A stretch of DNA of 7,320 bases from an uncultured Collinsella sp. (GTDB taxonomy: Bacteria > Actinomycetota > Coriobacteriia > Coriobacteriales > Coriobacteriaceae), in NCBI GenBank assembly GCA_900759335.1, contig CAAEUX010000006.1:1-7320 (forward strand), given 5' to 3'. A model generated the notes under the pieces. The model worked only from the letters and a program-made list of their open reading frames with translations, did no database searches and was not told the DNA's origin. Made by a program: the position numbers and the translations under genes. Positions 1 to 4,702 of this stretch are shown in pieces; positions within the stretch are counted from its first letter, which is position 1; every line of letters starts with the position of its first letter.

Positions 1-74
1 GAACCCGGAAGCTAAGCCCCATCGCGCCGAGAGTACTGCGGGGTCAGCCCGTGGGAGGCCAGGGCGCCGCTGAC
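1..74 (+). rRNA. rrf: 5S ribosomal RNA, 3' part (5' end outside window)
   Basis: The opening bases GAACCCGGAAGCTAAGCCCC match the conserved central segment of bacterial 5S rRNA (compare CCGAACTCAGAAGTGAAACG in E. coli). They are followed by GAGAGTACTGCGGGGTCAGCC and GTGGGAGGCCAGGGCGCCGCTG, which correspond to the helix IV/loop E region and the 3' strand of helix I. The 5' half lies before the window, so the pairing partner of the 3' end cannot be checked and the end is placed by similarity, to within about 3 bases. This is normally the last gene of an rRNA operon, and the strong terminator that follows agrees with that. Confidence 0.93.
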
Positions 75-79
75 CGGTG

Positions 80-96
80 GACGGCACCGAGCCGTC
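80..96 (+). other. Small perfect hairpin between 5S rRNA and terminator
   Basis: GACGGC (80-85) and GCCGTC (91-96) pair perfectly around a 5-base loop, ACCGA. The hairpin lies a few bases after the predicted 3' end of 5S rRNA and before the intrinsic terminator. It could protect or direct trimming of the 5S 3' tail. That role is inferred, and no U-tract follows, so it is not itself a terminator. Confidence 0.45.
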
Positions 97-106
97 ATCG
101 AAACTG

Positions 107-141
107 AAAAAGGGGGAGGCCTCGCGGCCTCCCCCTTTTTT
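107..141 (+). terminator. Intrinsic terminator of the rRNA operon
   Basis: GGGGGAGGCC (112-121) pairs with GGCCTCCCCC (126-135) around a 4-base loop, TCGC. The distal arm is followed by six T (136-141). Five A before the stem (107-111) pair with the T-run, giving a 15-bp symmetric stem that could also work in the opposite direction. It closes the 5S transcript and insulates the downstream acpS operon from rRNA transcription. Confidence 0.95.
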
Positions 142-154
142 GCGTTAACGGGTT

Positions 155-184
155 TTGTCTCACATAGTAGCTGTGTTTTATAAC
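155..184 (+). promoter_or_regulatory. Candidate sigma70-type promoter P1 for the acpS operon
   Basis: A TTGTCT box (155-160, 4/6 to TTGACA) is separated by 18 bases from TATAAC (179-184, 5/6 to TATAAT). It sits just after the rRNA terminator and upstream of acpS in an AT-richer stretch. Initiation would fall near 190-192 and give a leader of about 60 bases. It was identified by matching to consensus only. The nearer candidate at 191-220 is at least equally good, so one or both may be used. Confidence 0.4.
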
Positions 185-190
185 CCTCGT

Positions 191-220
191 TTGTCGCATC
201 TTCTGTGAACGGGCTACAAT
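191..220 (+). promoter_or_regulatory. Candidate sigma70-type promoter P2 for the acpS operon
   Basis: A TTGTCG box (191-196, 4/6) and TACAAT (215-220, 5/6) are spaced by 18 bases. Initiation would be expected near 226-227, leaving a short leader of roughly 23 bases that contains little more than the ribosome-binding site. There is therefore no room for a riboswitch or attenuator in a transcript from this promoter. It is the best-placed promoter for the six-gene block. Confidence 0.5.
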
Positions 221-239
221 AACTTAGTCTGTGCGATAT

Positions 240-246
240 GGAGGTG
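240..246 (+). promoter_or_regulatory. Strong ribosome-binding site that sets the acpS start
   Basis: GGAGGTG lies 3 to 9 bases before the ATG at 250, and the GGAGG core is 5 bases from it. An in-frame ATG at 238 overlaps this Shine-Dalgarno sequence and so is not credible as the start. The choice of 250 also removes four residues (MEVN) that do not belong to the AcpS fold. Confidence 0.85.
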
Positions 247-249
247 AAC

Positions 250-789
250 ATGGCTGAAGCTGGTATCGGCGTTGATATCGTCGAGATTTCCCGCATGAAA
301 TCAATTCTTGAAAAGACGCCGTCGTTTGCTCGGCGTGTGTTTACCGAAGAAGAGCGTGCGTATTGTGATGCATCGTCGCGTCCCGCTGCTCACTATGCCA
401 GCCGCTTTGCTTCGCGCGAGGCGGTACTTAAAGCTCTCGGCACGGGTTTTAGTCAAGGCGTGGGTCGCAAGGATGTTTCGGTAACGCGTGATAAACTCGG
501 CAAACCGAAGGCTCTGCTTTCTGGTCGTGCTCTCGAAATCGCCCAGGATTTGGGTGTTGTCGAGGTCGCTCTTTCTATTACCCTTACGGGTGACTTGGCT
601 GTCGCTAATGCCATTGCAATCACCGAGGATGCTCGACCTAAGCCTAAGGAAGAAAAGGTGAGCAACAAGAAACGCGTTGCGCAGACATTTAAAGAGGCTC
701 GCTCTGTTTTAGATGAGCTTGAGCAGCTGCAGAATTCAGCATTGACGGAGCACTTGGGCGATGCTTCGCAAGATACGCTAGGAGCATAG
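250..789 (+). CDS. acpS: Holo-[acyl-carrier-protein] synthase with C-terminal extension
   Basis: Transfers the 4'-phosphopantetheine group of coenzyme A to the conserved serine of acyl carrier protein, the activation step for fatty acid synthesis, in the cytoplasm. The 179-residue product carries the family signatures: GIGVDIVEISRM (residues 5-16, Mg-binding Asp9), FTEEERAYC (31-39), SRFASREAVLKALGTG (51-66, Mg-binding Glu57) and the final strand region ALSITLTGDLAVANAIAI (107-124). Typical AcpS proteins end near residue 120-126. Here about 53 more residues follow: a lysine- and proline-rich linker, then a segment that looks like a charged amphipathic helix (about 145-165). The start at 250 is set by GGAGGTG just upstream. 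The stop codon directly abuts the ATG of nnr (TAGATG), so the two are probably co-translated. The enzyme call is secure. The role of the tail is unknown. Confidence 0.95.
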   Translation: MAEAGIGVDIVEISRMKSILEKTPSFARRVFTEEERAYCDASSRPAAHYASRFASREAVLKALGTGFSQGVGRKDVSVTRDKLGKPKALLSGRALEIAQDLGVVEVALSITLTGDLAVANAIAITEDARPKPKEEKVSNKKRVAQTFKEARSVLDELEQLQNSALTEHLGDASQDTLGA

Positions 790-2406
790 ATGAAACCGGT
801 TTTGAGTACCGAAGAAGTCGTTCGTCTCGAGGATATCATCGAACGCGAAGGGACTTCGAAGGCCGAGCTTATGGAGCTAGCGGGTGAGTTTGCCGCCAAC
901 GAGGTCTTGAAGCTCAATCCCGATCGGGTTCTCGTTCTGGTCGGTTTTGGTAATAATGGCGGCGACGGTTGGGTTGCCGCCGATATCTTGAGCCACAAGG
1001 GTGTGGACGTGGATATCGTTTCTCCGGTTGAGCCGGATGAGATTCCTGCTGCTCTGGCACGTCATGTTGCTCGTCGAACTGCCGGCCGCGATGTGCACGT
1101 TTGCGTCGGCCCCTCGCGTGATGAACTCGAGGTTTTGATCGATAAGGCCGATGTTGTTGTCGATGCCATTTTTGGTACCGGTTTCCACGGGAATCTGCGT
1201 GCGCCGTTCTCCATTTGGATTCCTACGGTCAATGAATGCGCCGATTGTGTCGTATCCATTGATGTCCCCTCGGGCCTGAATGCAGAGACGGGCGTTGTTG
1301 ATGACGACTGCATTCGTGCCGAGCGCACGGTGACGATGATTGCGCCCAAGATTGGTCTGTATAGCGCTGATGGTCCTGAGTATGCTGGCGATTTGATCTG
1401 CGGCAATCTTTACGACCGTCTTGACGAGGTCATCGATGATGTCGACCACGCCGCCGAGATTGTCGAGCCCGGTGACTTAGTTGATTACTTTGCTCCGCTA
1501 CCATCGAATATCGATAAGTATTCCCGTGGCTCCGTGCTTATTGTCGCCGGATCTGCGCAATATCCTGGTGCTGCCATTATGGCGGCCAAGTCTGCAGCTC
1601 GCGCGGGTGCTGGTTACGTGGCAGTCGCGGCTCCTGACGCCTGCGCCAATCTCATTCGCATGGCACTTCCTTCGATTCCGGTCTTTGCTATTCCGTCTGA
1701 TTCCCGCGGCTCCTTTGGCGCCGCTGCGCGCATGACGGTGTGCGAGATCGCAAAGAAGTACAGCTGCGTGCTGTGCGGTCCCGGTATGACGACGTCTGCC
1801 GGCGCTATGCAGGTGGTTTCGGGCTTGCTCGAGCTTGATGTACCGCTAATTTTGGACGCCGATGCACTCAACTGCCTTGCTAAGATTGCCATTGACGGTA
1901 TTGATAGTAACCCCGAGATGTATCGCCGCGAGCAGCCGTTGGTTATGACGCCGCACTATCGTGAGCTTTCGCGCCTGGTTGCCGGTGACGAGGTGAACGA
2001 CCTTGGTACCGCGATTGCGGCCGCGCAGAAGGTTGTCTGGGCTGCAGGCTCCGACAATCTGGTGGTCATAGCCAAGGGGCCGACGACGGCTATCTGTGGC
2101 GTTGAGCGCGTGCTGCTGCCACTCTCGGGTCCGGCTTCTCTGGCAACTGCCGGTTCTGGTGATGTTCTCGCGGGTATTTTGGCCGGCACGCTTGCCACCA
2201 TGCGCGACGAGATGGATCGTTGGGAGCTGCTGTATTCGTACGCCGTCGCACTTCACAGCTACGCCGGTTTTGCCGCGGCGACGGAGTATGGTGAGAAGAG
2301 CGTTATCGCGACCGATCTTATCGACTTGATCGGTCCTGCCATGGAGCTGGCGGCAAAGGATGCGCTCGAAGATCTGGGAATCATGGACGAAGGGTCGGAT
2401 GACTAA
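790..2406 (+). CDS. nnr: Bifunctional NAD(P)H-hydrate epimerase / ADP-dependent NAD(P)H-hydrate dehydratase
   Basis: Repairs hydrated NADH and NADPH. The N-terminal YjeF-type domain epimerises R- and S-forms and the C-terminal ribokinase-like domain dehydrates the S-form using ADP. The 538-residue length fits the fused family. Epimerase domain (about 1-225): GFGNNGGDG (52-60), DAIFGTG (125-131), SIDVPSG (156-162). Dehydratase domain (about 240-525): KYSRGSVLIVAGSAQYPGAA (243-262), CGPGM (329-333), LILDADAL (353-360), TPH (387-389), VVIAKGPTT (425-433) and ATAGSGDVLAGILAG (452-466, with the putative catalytic Asp458). One oddity is that the family's TPHPGE-type motif reads TPHYRE here. The start follows AGGAG (780-784) with 5 bases of spacing and touches the acpS stop. 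alr begins two bases after the stop. The acpS-nnr-alr order is a common bacterial neighbourhood. Confidence 0.95.
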   Translation: MKPVLSTEEVVRLEDIIEREGTSKAELMELAGEFAANEVLKLNPDRVLVLVGFGNNGGDGWVAADILSHKGVDVDIVSPVEPDEIPAALARHVARRTAGRDVHVCVGPSRDELEVLIDKADVVVDAIFGTGFHGNLRAPFSIWIPTVNECADCVVSIDVPSGLNAETGVVDDDCIRAERTVTMIAPKIGLYSADGPEYAGDLICGNLYDRLDEVIDDVDHAAEIVEPGDLVDYFAPLPSNIDKYSRGSVLIVAGSAQYPGAAIMAAKSAARAGAGYVAVAAPDACANLIRMALPSIPVFAIPSDSRGSFGAAARMTVCEIAKKYSCVLCGPGMTTSAGAMQVVSGLLELDVPLILDADALNCLAKIAIDGIDSNPEMYRREQPLVMTPHYRELSRLVAGDEVNDLGTAIAAAQKVVWAAGSDNLVVIAKGPTTAICGVERVLLPLSGPASLATAGSGDVLAGILAGTLATMRDEMDRWELLYSYAVALHSYAGFAAATEYGEKSVIATDLIDLIGPAMELAAKDALEDLGIMDEGSDD

Positions 2407-2408
2407 TC

Positions 2409-3554
2409 ATGAATAAAGCCGATTTGACGCGCTGGTCCTGGGTCGAGATCGACCGCGGGGCGCTCCGTCGCAACACGAGGGCCTATAAGAACTTGTTGAA
2501 TCCGCGTCAGCGCCTGTGCTGCGTGGTCAAGGCCGATGCTTATGGTCATGGAGCTGTTGAGTGTGCCAAGATCATGTATTCGGCCGGTGCCGACATGTTT
2601 GCCGTGGCGACGGTTAACGAGGGCGTTGGGCTCCGTCAGGGCGGGATTACTAAGCCCGTCCTGATTCTAAGCGAGCCGCCTATCGAGGCTATTCCTGCAT
2701 TGCTCGAATTCGATATCATGCCCTCGGTCTATACGTCCGATTTTGCTCTTGCGTATGGCGAATGCGCCGTCGCGGCGGGCAAGGTGGGCAAGTACCATCT
2801 TGCCATCGAGACGGGCATGAACCGCATTGGCGTACATTACACGCAGGTGCTCGACTTTGTCCGCGGCATCAGCTTCCATCGCGGTATTCAGTGCGACGGC
2901 GTATTTACGCACTTTGCCACGGCCGATGAACCTTCGGGTTGGGACTACAAGCTGCAGTGCCAGCGTTTTACCGAGGCCGTTCAGGCCATTAAGGACGCAG
3001 GTTTTGAATGCGGTATCGTGCATTGTGCCAATACGCCATCCTCGATGCTCGATTCTTCAATGCACTTTGACATGATTCGTGCCGGCATCGGTTTGTATGG
3101 TCTGCAGCCATGTGAGCTGAGTGGTCGCGTGATGCAGCTTGATCCCGTCATGAGCGTCCACGCGCGTGTGACGCGCGTGGCGCATCCTGCGATGGGCGAG
3201 GGCGTGGGCTACGGCTTTACCTACCGCGTACCGCGCACGCGCGTTCAGATCTGCACCCTTCCGATCGGTTATGCCGATGGCCTTTCGCGTACGCTTTCCA
3301 ATCGTATGGACGTGCTGTATCGCGGCGAGCGTGTGCGTCAGGTGGGCAATATCTGCATGGACCAGTTTATGGTCGCCATTCAGTCCAACCCGGCGCATGA
3401 GATTCCCGAGGCCGAGTATGGTGACGAGATGATCATTGTCGGCCGCGATGGAGATGCCGAGATTACCATGGACGAGATGGCGCGCCTACGCGGCACGATT
3501 AACTACGAGGTCGCTTGCGGCTTTGGTATGCGTCTCGATAAAGTCTACGTGTAG
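2409..3554 (+). CDS. alr: Alanine racemase (PLP-dependent)
   Basis: Interconverts L- and D-alanine to supply D-alanine for peptidoglycan, in the cytoplasm. The 381-residue product has the full fold-type III plan. VVKADAYGHG (39-48) carries the PLP Schiff-base Lys41 at the start of the TIM barrel. GMNRIGVH (136-143) and MIRAGIGLYG (222-231) hold the arginines expected near the cofactor. GVGYG (265-269) supplies the second catalytic base, Tyr268. PIGYADGLSR (285-294) and GNICMDQFMV (313-322) lie in the C-terminal beta domain. The start is two bases after the nnr stop, and only a weak AGGG lies about 14 bases upstream, so translation is probably coupled to nnr. The stop codon is part of the AGGAG used by the next gene. 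No key residue is missing, so it should be active. Confidence 0.97.
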   Translation: MNKADLTRWSWVEIDRGALRRNTRAYKNLLNPRQRLCCVVKADAYGHGAVECAKIMYSAGADMFAVATVNEGVGLRQGGITKPVLILSEPPIEAIPALLEFDIMPSVYTSDFALAYGECAVAAGKVGKYHLAIETGMNRIGVHYTQVLDFVRGISFHRGIQCDGVFTHFATADEPSGWDYKLQCQRFTEAVQAIKDAGFECGIVHCANTPSSMLDSSMHFDMIRAGIGLYGLQPCELSGRVMQLDPVMSVHARVTRVAHPAMGEGVGYGFTYRVPRTRVQICTLPIGYADGLSRTLSNRMDVLYRGERVRQVGNICMDQFMVAIQSNPAHEIPEAEYGDEMIIVGRDGDAEITMDEMARLRGTINYEVACGFGMRLDKVYV

Positions 3555-3562
3555 GAGTCGCT

Positions 3563-4183
3563 ATGGGCGTCATGCACATTCCCGGCCATAGCCATCAGGC
3601 GCCGCGTGAGGTCGCACTCGAGGAGATCGAGGCCGTTCTGGGCGAGTGTCACCTTTGCCAGCTTTACCAGTCGCGCCACAACATCGTGTTTGGCGTGGGA
3701 AACCCCCGCGCTCGCGTGATGTTTATTGGCGAGGCGCCGGGCCGTAATGAGGATTTGCAGGGCGAGCCCTTTGTGGGGGCGGCAGGCGAGGACCTCAACG
3801 GCATTTTGTCGCTGGCGGGGCTCAAACGCGAAGACGTCTACATTGCCAACGTGCTTAAGTGCCGCCCGCCGGGAAACCGCAATCCGCGCCCCGAGGAAGT
3901 GCTGGCTTGCTCACCGTTTTTGCGCGAGCAGATTCGAAGCATCTGGCCCGATATCATCGTGACGCTCGGCAACCCCGCAACGCACTTTGTGCTCAAGACC
4001 GAGATCGGCATTACCAAGCTGCGCGGCAGGTTCCATCAGATGGGGCACTTTGTGGTGATGCCCACTTTCCATCCGGCAGCAGCGCTACGCAATCCAGCGT
4101 GGCAGGAGCTGCTGGAGGAAGACTTTAAGATGCTGGGCGACTATCTGGGGCGACATCCCGCACCAGAGGACGCCTCGGAATAA
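3563..4183 (+). CDS. udg: Family 4 uracil-DNA glycosylase (iron-sulfur type)
   Basis: Excises uracil arising from cytosine deamination or misincorporation, starting base-excision repair. The 206-residue protein shows the family 4 marks: a 4Fe-4S ligand set of Cys29, Cys32, Cys100 and Cys116 (C-x2-C, then C-x15-C), the active-site motif GEAPGRNEDLQGEPFVGAAG (56-75), IANVLKCRPPGNRNP (94-108) and the DNA-binding motif HPAAALRNP (170-178). The wording also matches proteins once annotated as phage SPO1 DNA polymerase-related. AGGAG (3553-3557), overlapping the alr stop, lies 5 bases before ATG 3563. A second ATG three codons later is less well spaced. A repair enzyme between alr and tsaE is unrelated in function to its neighbours. 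Short gaps (8 and 12 bases) still put it in the operon. Confidence 0.95.
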   Translation: MGVMHIPGHSHQAPREVALEEIEAVLGECHLCQLYQSRHNIVFGVGNPRARVMFIGEAPGRNEDLQGEPFVGAAGEDLNGILSLAGLKREDVYIANVLKCRPPGNRNPRPEEVLACSPFLREQIRSIWPDIIVTLGNPATHFVLKTEIGITKLRGRFHQMGHFVVMPTFHPAAALRNPAWQELLEEDFKMLGDYLGRHPAPEDASE

Positions 4184-4195
4184 TAAGGAGCATAT

Positions 4196-4702
4196 ATGTC
4201 CCTGGAGCGCCTGGGGGTAGGTACTTACAAAACGACTTGCGCTGCCGATACGGAGTACTTTGGCGAGCTAATTGCACCGTGCCTTGAGGACGGAGATGTG
4301 CTCATCCTGACCGGTGGCCTGGGAGTGGGCAAAACTCACTTTACCAAGGGCGTCTCGCGCGGGCTGGGCGATGGGCATATGGTTACGAGTCCTACGTTTG
4401 CGCTCATGGCCGTTCATGATCAAGGTCGTATTCCGCTGTTTCACTTTGATCTATACCGCCTGGAGCATGCCTACGAGCTCGAGGATACGGGCATTTTCGA
4501 TGTGCTGGGCTATGAGGGTGCTTGCCTGCTGGAATGGGGCGAACAATTCCAGGACGAGCTGACGGATGAGTATCTTTCGGTGACGCTCAAGCGTGATGAG
4601 GGCGACAGCGATGTGCGAACGATAACGCTTGAGGCGCACGGTGACCGCGCAATGGAGCTTTCCCATTTGATTGATAAGGCTGTACAAGATGAGCTTGCAT
4701 AA
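4196..4702 (+). CDS. tsaE: tRNA t6A biosynthesis ATPase TsaE
   Basis: Small P-loop ATPase that cycles with the TsaB-TsaD complex during threonylcarbamoyl transfer to A37 of ANN-decoding tRNAs. The 168 residues contain the Walker A loop GGLGVGKT (40-47), the family motif SPTFALM (65-71), HFDLYRLE (83-90) with the Asp85 that acts like Walker B, and CLLEWGEQF (110-118). The length is normal for TsaE. The start is set by AAGGAG (4185-4190), 5 bases before ATG 4196. The 3' end overlaps the next gene by 14 bases in a different frame, so translation of the ATPase is coupled to that of its partner proteins. Confidence 0.96.
   Translation: MSLERLGVGTYKTTCAADTEYFGELIAPCLEDGDVLILTGGLGVGKTHFTKGVSRGLGDGHMVTSPTFALMAVHDQGRIPLFHFDLYRLEHAYELEDTGIFDVLGYEGACLLEWGEQFQDELTDEYLSVTLKRDEGDSDVRTITLEAHGDRAMELSHLIDKAVQDELA
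4676..4679 (+). promoter_or_regulatory. Ribosome-binding site inside tsaE that sets the start of the fusion gene
   Basis: AAGG within the last codons of tsaE lies 9 bases before ATG 4689. A TTG at 4671 is also in frame, but it precedes this site and has no Shine-Dalgarno of its own. ATG 4689 is therefore preferred, and TsaB-like sequence begins soon after it. Confidence 0.6.

Noticed and set aside
238..249. Upstream in-frame ATG of acpS at 238
   Set aside because: It overlaps the GGAGGTG Shine-Dalgarno of ATG 250 and adds four residues outside the AcpS fold.
568..600. AcpS lacks the His of the common SISH motif (reads SITL)
   Set aside because: E. coli AcpS also lacks this His (VTLTD), so it is not a sign of inactivity.
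4671..4688. TTG at 4671 as start of the fusion gene
   Set aside because: It has no ribosome-binding site of its own. AAGG at 4676-4679 is correctly spaced for ATG 4689.
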